Part shown: one piece after another, positions 36,620 through 50,000 of the stretch
Numbering within the stretch: position 1 is the stretch's first letter
How the letters are laid out: each line of letters starts with the position of its first letter
NCBI GenBank assembly: GCA_032173965.1
Contig: JAVUNC010000004.1
Coordinates: 4,231,001-4,295,000, forward strand
Origin: Sitta carolinensis
Lineage: Eukaryota; Chordata; Aves; Passeriformes; Sittidae
Length of the DNA: 64,000 nucleotides
Reading direction: 5' to 3'
The notes under the pieces: model-generated
What the model was told of the DNA's origin: nothing
Databases searched by the model: none
The model's input: the letters and a program-made list of their open reading frames with translations, nothing else
Position numbers and translations under genes: made by a program

Positions 36620-36742
36620 GTTCAAGGTGTGCCAGATCACGTTGAGTGGGGCTTTGAGCAGCCTGGTCTGCTGGAAGATGTCGCTGCCCATGGCAGAGAG
36701 GTTGGAACCAGGTGATCTTTAAGGTGTCTTCCAACCTTCCCA
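36620..36742 (+). mobile_element. CR1 LINE 3' fragment
   Basis: GAGTGGGGCTTTGAGCAGCC, TGGTCTGCTGGAAGATGTCG, CTGCCCATGGCAGAGAGGTTG and AAGGTGTCTTCCAACCTTCC follow CR1 order in plus orientation. The terminal octamer tail has been lost. Confidence 0.85.
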
Positions 36743-38038
36743 GCTCACAGAAGAGCTGAAGGATAGGCTGGGCAGCTCTACAACATATCACCTCTTCTGG
36801 AACTCAGACTTGTGTAATGCTCAGGAATCTGAGTTACCCCAACACTTAACCCATGAGGTTTGGGATCCAGTCCTGGCAAGACACGACTTCCCTAAATCTA
36901 AATTTATAACACAGGCAAGGCACCTGACTGGGCTCTGATAAGGGCTGGTGCTTCCAGGATTTCTACACTTACAGTTTTATTGGTGATACTTATATACAAC
37001 TGTGCCCAGGAATGGTTTGGGTTAGGGCTAGTCAGACCAGGCAGAAAAAAACCCAGAAATTCTGCAGATGAAGAGAAATAAAGACTCTCAATGCCCGTTC
37101 TCTGGCACTGCTTTTATCTACTGCTATCAATATATTTGAAGTTATTTGAAATTATCAATATAACTTCAATAGCCTACTGATATGTGAAGTTATCGATATA
37201 AGTTCTCTGCAGTAAGATCCTCTAAAATCTATTGAAAAGGGAGAAATGTTGAATAAAAAATACATAAAATGACCATGTCTCAGGAAGTTCACAATATTTA
37301 GTATTGTAAATGTAAGGGTCCAAACTGTCTGTTCATAATTGAATAATATTGGAAAATCATTCCTCATGGAACATTGAGTTTTTTGAATTCAGGTCAGATG
37401 AACATCTCAGACATCAGCTGCATAAACAGGGGTGTACCAGAGGTGAACCAGAGCACCTGTTTTTTTTGTGTAAGGTTGTGTAAAATCCAGCACTTTTCAG
37501 GCTCACTGGCAGCTCCTTTGAAGATTTCCTGTTTTGTGCTTTGTGTGAACTTTGAGCTTGGAGTTTGAGCCAACCCAGCACTTCTGATCCCTTCATGGGG
37601 ACTGTCCTGTACTTCAGATTTACATTTACATAGAACATTTATAGATCTTGATGAACCAAGACTCAGTGGAAAAACTTCAGAGAGAAGTGTGAACTTGAAG
37701 ATTTAAAAGCTAGGAAAAGGAAAAAAACCCAAAAAACAACAAACTGCTTCTATCTGACCTGTGCCAGGCTGTGAACCCTGGTCTTAATTATTAACATAGA
37801 ACAAGTAATATCATGAGAAAGTGGAGTACACAACTCTACACTGAACAGCTGCAGCACAATTTATTCCTAAAGAAAACTCCTTTCACCCCAATGTTGTAGA
37901 GGCTGGATCCAATTCCACTGTAGATATCCAATGTTACAGCTCTTCAAAAAGCCTTAGAACTTATTTTAATAATAGACATTTGTGAGATTCTCCTGATTTT
38001 TTATGGTCATTAAAAATCTCTTCAGATTTCTGACATCA

Positions 38039-38169
38039 TATCATAGAACCAAGGAGTGTTTTGGATTGGAGGGGACATTAAATAATCTCTAGTTCCCCCA
38101 TGGCAGGGGCTTGGAACAAGATGAGATTTAAGGTCCCTTCCAACCCAAACCATTCTATGAATCTGTGAT
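38039..38169. mobile_element. two CR1 3' ends fused as a palindrome
   Basis: The left half (38,039-38,103) is the reversed CR1 3' end (ATCATAGAACCAAGG, TTGGATTGGAGGGGACATTA). The right half (38,102-38,169) is the same CR1 end forwards (ATTTAAGGTCCCTTCCAACC, CATTCTATGAATCTGTGAT). They meet at CCATGG, giving an imperfect palindrome of about 130 bases. Confidence 0.85.
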
Positions 38170-40442
38170 ATTTAATCTCTAGGAGACAAGTAGTGGTAGT
38201 AGGGGTTTGAGATGATCTGACTGTGAAGAGTGATGGATTTAGGGAAGGGAATAAAGATTTTTTTGCCTACATTAGATTTAGCTGTCCACAGTGTAAGTGT
38301 ATAGTGTGTACTGGTTGGCTAATCTCCCATTCTGGTGGAGATCTAAACCAGAAGGTTCAGCAATGAATTTTAGAGAGAAATTCTAGTTAAACTAATGTAG
38401 ACATCTATGTTAGACCTGTTTAATTCAGATTTCTTGATCTATAGAGGTGAGATGCCTGGACACTATGGCAGAAGACATTCAGCTGGCTGCAGTGAAGGTT
38501 GCTACAAGCATCTGAGCAGAGTTAGAAGTCCAGGTCAGAAGCTGATGCGACCCCAGCATCTCTACATTAGCTGGAAAAGGATTATGGTTGCAGCTGCACC
38601 TCTGGGTCTGGCAGGTCTCTCCATTCCTTGAGCACCTTCAGAGAAGACTGATTTAAGGCCATGGAAGGTCCCATGTAGGATCAAGGCCTGTGCTCTTCCA
38701 GGTGCCCAGTTTCAGACCAACGCTTAAGGTCAGCAGCAGATATGAAAGAAAGAACTGGCTGATCCAGGAGCTGCTGCAGAAGCTCTGCCCTCCAACCTAC
38801 TGAAGGAAGGATGGGAGCTCTACCAGTTGACAGTTTTGTAACTGAAGCCCTCAGCATTTCATCCTGCTATTGCTACTTTAAACACAGGAATCCTTGGGGT
38901 CAACCACTTTGTATCACATTTCCTCTGTGCCTGTGTAATTATACCAGGGAATTATTTCTTTTTCCACAAGATTAGGTATCTCATAAAAATCCCTCTATGA
39001 GCATTCTGCATAAATAAGGATTTTTCTCTCAATGTGCACATGTGGTTGGGTGTTTGGGAGTGTGTATTATGGAAAATATACACACACCTGGGTGCTCTGT
39101 GTGTGCACATGCATGGGCACTGCTTTAGAGTAGGAGTGGGGCTGTCCAGGTGTGTTCATACACATGTAGGATGCACACAGATGTGTGTAAGAATAAACTG
39201 GAATGTCAGGAATGTGTGCATTAGTGGATGGACAATTACCCTTGCCTCTCCACACCTCAACAGATGTATGGAAGAAGTGGGGTGGTGGGTATTTTTGGCA
39301 CTCCACTCAAAGTATGAGAGACTAAACGTTAGTTATCACAGCCCCTATCAGAATGTTAAAAACTAACAGATGTTGGGACATTGGGGTATAGAAATTGTCT
39401 GTCCAACCAATGAAAGAAGAGTGGCTTAGCTGGTTGCTAAAGAATATATAGCACAATTCTGTAGCCTCAGCAAGTATTACCCTCTGTGTCCTGTGCAAAG
39501 ACAGGAACACCTCCAGGATAAGTTTCATCAAACTTATCTTTGATAGTTATCTTAGATGACCCCACTATTTCAAAGTGGCCCTCTGGAAGATCTCACCTCA
39601 CTCTTGACTGTATCCGACACATTGCCTAAAGCAAAAACATGAAACTGTACAGCAGCTCCTAAGAAAACAAATCCTTCTGACCCCAAAACATTTACACTTT
39701 TGTACATAATTACAGTAAAATTCTAATGAAGTTTGGACTTGGTGTGCATTTACCATGGGTCTTTGTCTTCAAAATAATTTCTAAGCCAGAACATTAAATA
39801 TTGCTCAAGAACCAAGTCTAAATATACCATCAGTCTGGCTTTTCAGTGTGAGTAAGCTTTCATTCTCCCAGATTTTTCCAGCATGTTGTTTGGAAATTAG
39901 TGCAGTAAAATTGTTTTTGAAGGTAATGTACTTTGAGGCCAGCCTGCTTTGGAAGCCAGAGTTAATAAAATGGTCCTGGTAAGACATTGTAAATTGATCT
40001 CAGCAGCAGCATAGGGGAACTTCTGGAACTGTTTATATAATTGGAAAGGATACAACCTCTTATTCCTATTATTCCTACTTTGATTAATTTATATTGGTTC
40101 AGAAGTTGAGTTTCTGTGCTTCTGGACCATCCACTTGTGAGCTGTGATTTGGCTCACATTTAAAGTAAAACAACTTTCTGGACAGATGGGGAGATTTGAA
40201 CAGTAGATGCAGAAAATATCTCACTCAAACTCAGATTGTGGTCTTAGAAGCAGGTAGAATGCAGCAAACTTGAACTGCTTTGCTGGGCAAACCCACACTT
40301 TTAATAGGCACAGCTATCAGGAATTATGGATGTTAATTAATTATTTGCATGTCTTTTAGGTAAGGGAACAAATACCATTAAAACATCATATGCAGTCTAA
40401 ATAAAATGTATAGGATTTTAGTTTCCTCTTTCAAAATCATAC

Positions 40443-40556
40443 CTGAAATGTGTTAAATGTCTCTGGATGTCGAGGTCTAATATTGGAGTTGGTCTGGAGG
40501 ATCCGAGGGGTGATCTGTCTTGACTTAGAAGGTCTTGGAATTCTTTACATATTTGT
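40443..40556 (-). CDS. TFAP2D: TFAP2D penultimate coding exon
   Basis: This 114-base exon encodes 37 full codons with one base before and two after. It reads [20 protein letters not shown] and then [17 protein letters not shown], the AP-2 span region between the two helices of the dimerisation domain. The paralogues carry the same motif as [20 protein letters not shown]. The acceptor is CCTTTTAG|A and the donor AG|GTATGA. The first base completes the lysine codon begun in the exon at 46,901-47,042; the last two bases begin a serine completed in the last exon. Nothing disrupts the frame. The surrounding 62-codon open frame is wider than the exon and its ATG is intronic. Confidence 0.97.
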
Positions 40557-43500
40557 CTAAAAGGAAAATGGAAATCCTTCAATAAAACAGGTGCGATCCT
40601 TCCCATAAAGATGATTTCCAGAACACTCCCACCTTATCCTGAGTGATCTCATTCATAACAGAATTGCTTGGCAAAACTGTTGTTACTGAAATTAAAGACA
40701 AACAAATCCATCTCTGTATTCCCTGCCCCAAATTCTCAGAGCCAGCAACATACAGAATCTCTTGAGCAGGAATATTTTCCCTGTGGAACCATATTAATTC
40801 TAATATTTTAAAATGCAATTTTCTCCCTGAATAGGACCCAGTTTGGCAGTGTTAAGCCTAGCTTAGCTTGTCTACATTGGCAGCAAGGCTTATGGGTAAA
40901 GGAAATGGTGAACTAGAACTAGAATATGCCTGAAATGTGCACATTGCTCTATTATTTAGTTTGTGTAAATACACCAGTATTTGTACATGGGCTTCTGTAC
41001 ATTGTCGGTAGTGCTTTATTTGCAGGTTGAAGTCCTGGATATTTTGGATTTGCCTTCTTGACTCTCAGCCTTTAAGACAAAGGGGTTGTGAAGGAAGGAC
41101 CCTTTGCAGTGAGAATTCAGGGTCTGCCTTCTCTGGTCTACCACCAGCATAGTAGCCCACCTTCTTTTAAAGGCTGGATGGCCTTACTGTTTTCCCTCTC
41201 CCACTCAGTCTTCCCTGAGGCTTCTCAGAATGCCTCAGCACCTGAGAGTTTAATTTACTCCCTGGAATTCCTCTATATAGGACCTAGCACTAGGAAATAC
41301 CCAAAAAATAAGGTCCTTTCACTCTTGTGTTGTTGTATTGTTGTTTGTAAATTAGCCTAGGAATATTTTACCAACAAACTTTTAAAAAGAGAAACCAAAT
41401 CAGTTCCATTTAGCTCACATCCTCAGAAAAGCATTATCTGGACTGTGGATGAACAGACAACACTTACCTTCTCTTGGTTTATTACTCAGTTAATTAAAAA
41501 AAGGACAGGGGACCTATCCAAATTAGCATGGAGTTCTCTATTGCCTGTGTTGGAAATAAAGTCACTAAAGGGGGGTCAGGAGGGCACCATGACCTCCAGA
41601 TGATCAGAGCACTCAGCTGGGGCCCTGATCTTTGTTGGATTAACCTGGTACTGGTCACAGTGACTACACATGACCTGGTAGCAGTGAAGTGTAGAGTGAC
41701 CAGGGTCACCCTCACTCCTGCAGACCGTTTGTCACCTTCTGAAAACATCTGTATAGTTATGCTCCTACAGTCTCCTAAATCCTGTGGCTTCCTGAGGATA
41801 GACTCTGTTGTGGGCTGTCTCCCAGGACGTGCCCAAAAGATATTTGGGGGAATTCAATAAGCCATTCTAACATTTTAGTAACATGGACAAGTGCAGTCTG
41901 ATGGCTCAGAGTGCATGTGGTTTACTTTGTAAAACCACTTAGCATAGAGGCAACCACTGTGTCTAGGGGCAGTTTCTAATACTAAAGAGCATCTCTCTGG
42001 TCCATGATTCCTTTTAGTGCACTCATTGCACACCTGATCCTAGAAAAAGTCTGGGTTCTTCATTATCACCTTGTAACTCCTGTCTTTTGGGGCATGGTTA
42101 AAATGGAAAAAGTGGCTAAACTCAGCTTGTTGGTCTTTGGAAGGTCCTTCACTGCTGGGTTATAAGCAAGAAAACTGTGCTAAGCTGGTTTTACCCTTCA
42201 CTTTATCACAGTGATACAAGCTGGGAACAGAGATCTTGCATAGCTCTTTCTTGACGGAGAGGAGATGCAGAAACCTGCTGTGCTGCTGGACCCCATCCAA
42301 GCCTGATTTCTCTAAATGCTTGTCATCTGCATGGACCTAGACACCGACTGCTTGAAAAGACAGCATCACCCCAGCCTTTCAGGCAAAGAGAGGTATTCAG
42401 CAGAAATGTATGTAAATGCAGCATACAGTTTTAATGAATCAGGTCCTTAGAGGAAAAACAGTTCCTTTCAACAACTGAAAACAGTCAGTCATTTTGGCTT
42501 CTAAACAATCCACTATCCCCAGTCGGCCCTGTCAGCACTGCTCTTCTCTCCTTCCTCCAACCTCTACTTTCTACCTGTTGAAAAAGTTCATCTTAAAAGT
42601 TCTTTTATTTTAACAAAGAAAAGTGTCAAAACCAAGTGTGCAATTAAGTTCCCTTCTATCTTCACGTGTCAAATGTCTTTACTGACTGTTGGCAGATTGA
42701 AAGAAAAGAAAAAAAACCTTTTTTATTATACATGAAAACCTGCAAAAGGCAGTAACCTACTTTTTTTTTTTTTTCAAGGGGATTTCTTGGCAAAGTGGTG
42801 TCTCAGAGCCTCCACTACCAGTAAGATATCACCTGGGGTAGTGACAGGGAGAGGGGTTGGCAGTTTTTTGCTGAGTTTGCCTGTGATTTTGAAAAAGCAA
42901 AGGAAGATGGTTGTGCTGTCCTAGGGGGGGCACAGATTAATTAAAATAGTCCTGGTCACTCTTGTGTGGGAGACATCTAATGATTTATGATACATGGTCA
43001 GATGATCCAGTATACGATCAGAAAAAGAGAAAAAATTCTGTATTGGGTCAAAGCAAGAGCCCATGCAGCCCATGATCACTACCAGCGTCCAAAGCAAATG
43101 GCTGGTGTTGAGTACAGAGTGGGGCAAACATGAGCCCATGAATCTGATTTACTCTGAGTGTGGTAGAGTTCCCAGGGATCCAAGGACCAGATATCAGAGA
43201 ACTCATAAGCCAGAAGCTGATTAGTCTGTGCTGGCTGTAACCAATTCCAAAATAAAATTAATATTTGCAGTATTCTGGTTTGGTCTGTGTAAATGTGGAT
43301 GTATCTGTCCCTCTGATCTTACGGAAGACCTTGTGCTGTGAAACACTGGGATGTTTCCTGTAGGATACTGTGCCTCTCCAGCAACTGGAATAGTTGGCAT
43401 AGCCTTCAGCAGTGTTGCATCTGTCCAGGCTGCAAACTGGTCAGGTCCTGTCCCCTGCTGTAAAACCTTTCAGGCTCTCCCACGCCTCTGCAAGGTGAAT

Positions 43501-46500
43501 TAACCCATGTTTAAAGACCCTACAAAAGCAGTCCCACTATTTTTTTTCCTATTTCTATGTGAACAGAATACATATCCTGAAACCTTTCTACGTTTCTAGG
43601 GTTAACAGGCCAATATCAGTACCCTTTGGCCAGAATTGTGACAATGCAGTCTTTTTTTGGAGCATCTTGCTCTGTCCAGAAAACCATCTACTTGCCCAAT
43701 CATCTGCTCAGTCAATGGAGGTGAGTGGAAAGAAAGTAAACAGTAGGAGACAATTTTCTTTCATTGCTTATGCCTTTCTCACTTTTTCAGCTCTTTTTCA
43801 GCCTGTTTCACTCTCATCCTGCCATTGCTGACACTTGTGTTCAGCAGTGAACAGTGGCTACACAGCCCAAACATCTCTTCTTCCCATGACAATTATTAAG
43901 TAAAGCTCTCATTCTTCACTGTCTAGTCCATAAATCTGTAAGAACAGATCATAGCACCATCCTGTTGCATCAATTTATACTGTCCCAGGCAGGTCCTGAG
44001 TTTGCAAATGTGTGAGACCATTTCCATCAGGTAGCTTTGGAAGTTGAGGCAGTTTAACAAAATGAACATGATTTGTTCCATGATGGGCAAGGGTCCTGTT
44101 CTTGTTCTCTGTATTTCTATCAGCATGGCCTCAGAGCAGGTAGGACTGAGCAGGGCAATGTAAAGAGACACAAACTCAGTGGCCTCCATGTGTTGGTTGT
44201 TGGCATCTAAAGCAGAAGTTTTTAGCCTTCACTGGCCTGTGGGCCACAGTCCTGGCAGCTGAACTGTTTCCACTCAGGGTGGGTGGATTGCTTGATTACA
44301 AGGTGTGGATGCCCTTGATGTCCAGGAGGTCTGGGAGCTCCTGCTGGACACTGGAGCCCTCATCACTGTAGACATTTAGGGCTCTGTTTCGTTACCCAAA
44401 TGTAGATTGGCAATAGTCAAGACATCCACAACTGCTGGCAGACACAACATGGTAACAAAAAGAGATCTGTGTGCCCCTGGAGCAGCAGGTCATAGCCAAA
44501 CTAGATAACCCAGTTCAACTCAAATGGCAGTGGGTACCTGTGTTTGGGCAGCTGAATTGAGCCAATGAATTTGGATGTCTAAATCCATAATGGAATCCAC
44601 ACCTAGATATGAAAAACTGTGGAAATAATTTTACCCTTTCCACTTATTTTTCCTCGTCGCCTAGATTCTAAGGACTGTGGAAATTGTTCTTTCCCTTTAT
44701 TTTTCCTCTAGACCCCACATTTGAGCACTTCTGTGGGCTTCTGGCTCTGTACCACAGTGGACAGCAGCAACACACAGAGGCAGGGACACTTCAGCTCTTT
44801 CCATAGACAAAGCCTGCCTTGAGTGATCTTACCACCCTGGAATTTCTGTGTTGTTTTGGTGGCAGCCTAATAATCCCTGCTCTTTCTGGTGTCATCACTC
44901 AGAAGCCCATGAGTCAGGGAAGTTGTGGAATTGCTGAAATTGCAAACCTAGAGTTTGGGTATGGCTGGTGAGTTGTTGAAACTCCTGATGATTGTCTAGA
45001 GCTCTTTGTATCGGACACGTGGAAGCTTGGCTGGGAAATGCCATGCTAATATTGGGATGTCGTGGACCTGTGTCTCCTGGAACACCTGGGCAGGACCGGG
45101 AATCCCTGTTCTCCTGGCAGGCAGGAGAGGGCAGTAGAAACACACACATTGACCTGTCTGTCCCTGTTAGCTGCACTGTCTGTAGCAGGATGTGGCCTTT
45201 CTATTACTGACAGATCTCTCTGAGCAATTTCCTGGTGCTTTCGACTGATAGGACAGGGGAAAAAACTAATTTTGTTCCTAACGAGTGCTGCTAAGAGCCT
45301 ACAAGTCCGAAGTTCCCGGTGGTTAGAGGTAGTGCATGCCCATGATATGTTATCTCAGTAGTGAAGGAGGCTGAGAAAGAAGGTATGGTGAGAAAGGATG
45401 GTGTGACTCCTATGTGCCCCTGACTGGCACAGCCTTTGGGGACAGGACATAAAAGTCACCCACCAATTAATACAACCCATGCATTTGTGATTTCTCCCTA
45501 GAGCAAGGGAAAAATGGGGAAGATTTGCATCATTTTGGTTGAATTGTGTTCCATAAATGGGACAAATCCTTGGCTAGGAGGCAGGATGTTAATGGGAACA
45601 CAGCAATGGGGAGACTCAGCTATGGAGAGGAATTTCCTCTGGCCAACTGGTTTATTCTCCAGCCTCTGAAACCCCTTGAGCCCTTAAATGTAGATAGAGG
45701 TAAGAAAAAGATAATATCCCACTTACACTATTTATTTTAATGTACTGGGGAATTAGGAACCTGATATATGAGGTCTCTCATCACCTTCAAAACCAGAAAA
45801 TTCCCGCTGTTCCACCCAGTGGTGCCTTTATCAGCCCAGGGAAAGATCACAGGCTGTATGCATGGGGTTCATAACCATGAGATGTTTGAGTGCATCTCAT
45901 CTCTGGGTCACTGTCAGGGGAAAGTGCTCTGGATACAAGAGGGACACCAAGGCCAGGAAACTTGTCAAAGCAGGACATTGGGATACAAAGGATGATCCTG
46001 TTGCTGGTCAGTCCTTTCCCCTAGTACAGGGAAATTCCTCACAGACTGGAAGGGTTTTCAAACACTTCCAGCATGGAGGGGATGATTTGAGAGCTCAGAT
46101 TTGTGGTCTCAGCTCTATTTCAGCCTCAGATATGACACTGCAGTGAGCACAGCGAGACTGTGAACATGTTCAAGGTTACCCCACGCAGTCAGACCACACA
46201 CCTAGGGCAGGTCTACCCTACTCCACACAGACTATTTATGCCTGTTTCCCATGGCTCATGAAGGCTAATTCCTCCCTCATCAAGGCTAATTAACCTAGAT
46301 GAAATGTTATCCTAACATGTTTTTACTGCTCCAGGGAGATGAGTGGCTTGTTTAGAGTGAAGTCTGATGCCTCTTTGTGTCTTTAATGTCTTTAGCAAAG
46401 CTCCCCTGCTGTTGTACATTGTTCCAGCGCCTTTGACTTCAGGGGAGCTCTTGCAGTTTGCATCCAGAGAGGATCTGTCCTTCTGTAAACCAGCTCTCTC

Positions 46501-46900
46501 ACAGCAGACTAACGATAATTATCCAACAGGAACCAGTACTTCAGTAAAGGCTCAGATCTCCTGCTCACACACAAACAGAAGACAAAGCCAGTTTCTGTCC
46601 CATAGATCTTACCATGTAATAATATCCTCTGTTCTCATCTAAACCAAAGCACCTGGGAAGATGAACGTGCCCCCTTAGCCACAGGCAATGAGAGCACAGC
46701 CACCAAAACCCCACTGCAGTAAACGAGGCCCCTCTCAGCATCTCCGAGGAGGATCTCTCTCACCAGCAGTCTGAGTGCTGTTGTGATGGCAGTCACCACA
46801 ATCCCAGCTCCATACTCCCACTCCTCCCTCCCTCAGCCCACAGATCCAACATGGAGAAGTGACAGACCGATTTCTTTTTTCGCCTCCCCTCCCTCCTTAC
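40557..46900 (-). other. TFAP2D: TFAP2D intron (6.3 kb)
   Basis: Intron between the exons ending ILATK and beginning QICKEF. A T run lies at 42,762-42,774. No recognisable transposon, RNA gene or foreign exon was found. The interval 44,220-44,420 has a somewhat repeat-like, GC-richer look that I could not assign. Confidence 0.8.
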
Positions 46901-47042
46901 TTTGTCGCTAGGATCATCTTTTTCCTCGCTGTCTGCTCTTTCTGTTCCATGTGCTGTCTGGCAATGTGCTCTCCTACTGCCTTGGCAGGGAACTCTGTTT
47001 CACAGGTGTAGCCGAAATCTCTGGCCAAATGTAGTGCTTCCC
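46901..47042 (-). CDS. TFAP2D: TFAP2D coding exon, helix-span-helix part
   Basis: This 142-base exon has 46 full codons with two bases at each end. It reads [40 protein letters not shown] and KMILATK, following [17 protein letters not shown] of the preceding exon. LARDFGY and ETEFPAKAV are hallmarks of the AP-2 dimerisation domain. The [14 protein letters not shown] stretch with methionine-isoleucine is of TFAP2D type; AP-2 beta has a RKNMLLATK-type ending. The acceptor is GACCGCAG|GG and the donor ACAAA|GTAAGG. This exon contains no long ORF starting with ATG, so a simple ORF scan misses it. Confidence 0.96.
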
Positions 47043-50000
47043 CTGCGGTCAAACAAAATGGGTCACATTTTTTAGGGTTATTATCATCATCATCATTATA
47101 TTGTTGTTAGTCTTGTTACAGAATTTATTACACTCTTTAAAAGTAACCTCAAACAGTAGCAAGTCACTCTGTAGACAGTCATTCTCAAGTCAAATACACA
47201 TTTCAGCCCAAATGGCCTGTTGATGTTTAGTCATCAGCTGGTGCCAGGCAGAAGGCAGGAAGGATATTCCTCTCATCAGATGGGAGGATGTCCCTCTCAT
47301 GAGAAAATACTGGCCAAGAGACTTGGCCCTGCCTTGCCACCAGTGAGTATTGATTGGGCAGCTGCCCTGTTTTGCGAGCCCTGTTCATCCTCGATATTCA
47401 AGGTATGGAAAAGAGCAGAAAGTAGGAATAAAATCTTTGAAGAACTGAGCGAGCCTTTGGTGCTTCACTCCCTGCGTCTACTGGAAGAAGAGCCCTCTAC
47501 CCCAGGAAAGACCCATGGCAATAACAGACATTCCAGTATATTTGCTTAGAGGTTGATCCAACAGCATAATTGCCCCATACCAGAGAAGAGCAGACCCCAA
47601 AGGAGAATTCAATAAATAATCCTGCTTCCAAAAGGATCGCGAACAAAATTGACCAGGCAAGACAAAAAGGGAAAATGATGAAGACAGTTGCACTGAGCAC
47701 CTCTCCACCTCACTGCAAAAACTGAACACTAGAACCTGACTGTGCTGGTTGCAAAATACCTCTGGAAGGACAGGACCCTCTTCACTAACTTAGAGAATCC
47801 AGAACTTAATTTTAGGGTTTACTGAACACTCTGACCTGCACACTGTGACTCTGAGAACCTCGGTGTAGGATTTTCTGATCAAAAGCAGCTGCCTGGATTG
47901 CAAACATCTGTGACTAAGTTAGTCTTTCCCAGTGGGAAATAGGCGTTTCCAGATGACACTTGTTCTCATCTCATTGCAGAAAGTAGAAATAGGTCAGCTA
48001 CCAGAAGCATATGTTGAAGCACATCTGCATGAGTGACTAACAGAGAAGTGCTCCAGAATAGTTTTGGAGTTCAGGGGTTGTGGGTTTTTCACTTAACTTT
48101 TCTCTTTTTTTCAGAGTTGTGTGTTTTGATTGCCATCAGGAGAAGTGGCATTGGACTCTGGCTCTTTGAAGTTCAAAGGGCTGATGCTGTCAGGAGAGAT
48201 ACAGGACATGTAACTCCTCCCTTTGAGAATATCTGCAGTGGAATTCATCAGATTGAATGTCAATATTGATGTCTGACAATACTTTTAAGTCAATGGAGAT
48301 GAACTAGCACTTGAAGCATGTATCATCCTACACTAGAGTAGAAGGCAAAAAGGATTTGGAGGAATTTTGGAAAGTCTAAATCAGAGCTCAGAAATCACCT
48401 TCTGCTGACAGCATTGCCTTAGATGACGTTATTCAAGGCTCTTCCAAGCCTGGTCTTGAATGTTTGCAACTATGTAAATTCCACAGCTGTTCTGAGCAAC
48501 ATAATAAAGGGGTTTATTATTAACTTCATTGAGTCATTAAATCATTAAACACCCAGAAGTGCTGATTTCTCCCTATTTACTGAACTGGCATGAGAAGGTG
48601 CAACTGCAATGAAGATGGGGAGATGAATCCCACCCTCAGCAAGGCTTGGTTAAGCCAAGGAAGAGGAGAAGTTCCATGGAAACAGAGGTCCTGTGCCAGG
48701 GACAGTATAAAGAATAAGAAACTGCATGTACTGACCTCTGTTCCAACTTCATTCCACCCCTTTTGAGATATTATTGTCTCCCCTTCTACCACTGGAGTTT
48801 TTATGGAAGAACACCTTTAGATTCCACAAGAAAATGTTTTTTGTGTGTTTATCTGCCCCAGTTCATTCAGGTACTGACAAAATCCGTGCATGACTCCTAG
48901 GCAATCTGTTTGCTGATACCCGCCAGCTACAACCTCTGCAGCTGTAACCAACTTCACAGCAAAAATTGAAGATTATAGTCAAAATTATCTGCTTTCTTTG
49001 GATTTTTTTTAAACATGAATTCCAGTATTCCTAAAAAGCATGAAGACATTAACGAGCAATCAGTATCTTTGATTTGAAAGGAGAAACAGTTTCCTCTTAG
49101 TTTGCAGCTCCTAGAAAAGTAAAGTAATTTTCAGTGAAAGCAAAATGTATTTCAGTGATAAGTTAACAGAGAACCAGAATGAACATGCTGATTGCTTCAT
49201 ATTTCAAACATCTATCCCAGACTTCTTCATAGGTGAGAAAGGACACAAAATTACATTTTTGTAAAGCAGTTTTATGTATGTAAAATTTTATTTATGTAAA
49301 GCTTTTATATTTCTGTAGAGCAGTTTCAAAATGTCTGTTTCAGATACTCTTTTTATATTCCTTAAATAAACACTTACAGCGCAAATCAATTTCAGAAGAG
49401 CACCAGGTTTTCCTTTTCAACTAAATTCTGTTAAAATATTTGATAGGTTTATCTTCATTCCAGCATGGAAAGAAAATAAAAGTCAAACCCTTTGAAGCTG
49501 TCATCAGGTTTGCAATTCTCCAGACAGCTTCATCATATTTCCAGTCAGTCCCAGTAACAATACAGGGAATGTAGACAGCTAAGAATTTAAACATTTAACT
49601 ATTGGAAAAGTCTTGGTTTCTTCAAGAGAGCAGAGCTTTTTATGTTGAAATGTAGGCATTGGTTTAAAGGGATCAACAATTAAGTGACTGAAATGTGAAT
49701 GTTTCCACTTACGGTTTAAAAAAAGGGAATGAAAATGTGAATTGCCATTCAAATTTAAATTTACAAAGATAGTTTATATTATTTTCTAGATCTGAGAAAA
49801 ATATGCTAAAACGTTCTGATAATGTGAGAAAATGATTCAAAAATATAAAACCTGTCTGAAATTGGGATTGTGATTGTGATATAAAACCATTTGAGCAAAA
49901 AGAAACAAAATTACTTATCTCTTCATGGATATAGATAGGTAAAAATGTAGATACAAATGTAATTACTTTTAAAATAAAATAATAATTTAAATACTTTAAA

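Larger units (their letters stand above)
26347..40442 (-). other. TFAP2D: TFAP2D intron (14.1 kb) before the last exon
   Basis: Bounded by the donor AG|GTATGA at the right and the acceptor TTGTAG| at the left. It holds several CR1 fragments, a CATT array, an A-rich hairpin and a CR1 palindrome, annotated separately. The rest is AT-rich single-copy DNA. No exon of another gene was recognised on either strand. Confidence 0.85.

Noticed and set aside
45117..45135. CTCF-like GGCAGGAGAGGGCAG
   Set aside because: Matches only the looser part of the core and has no GC-rich or conserved-looking context.
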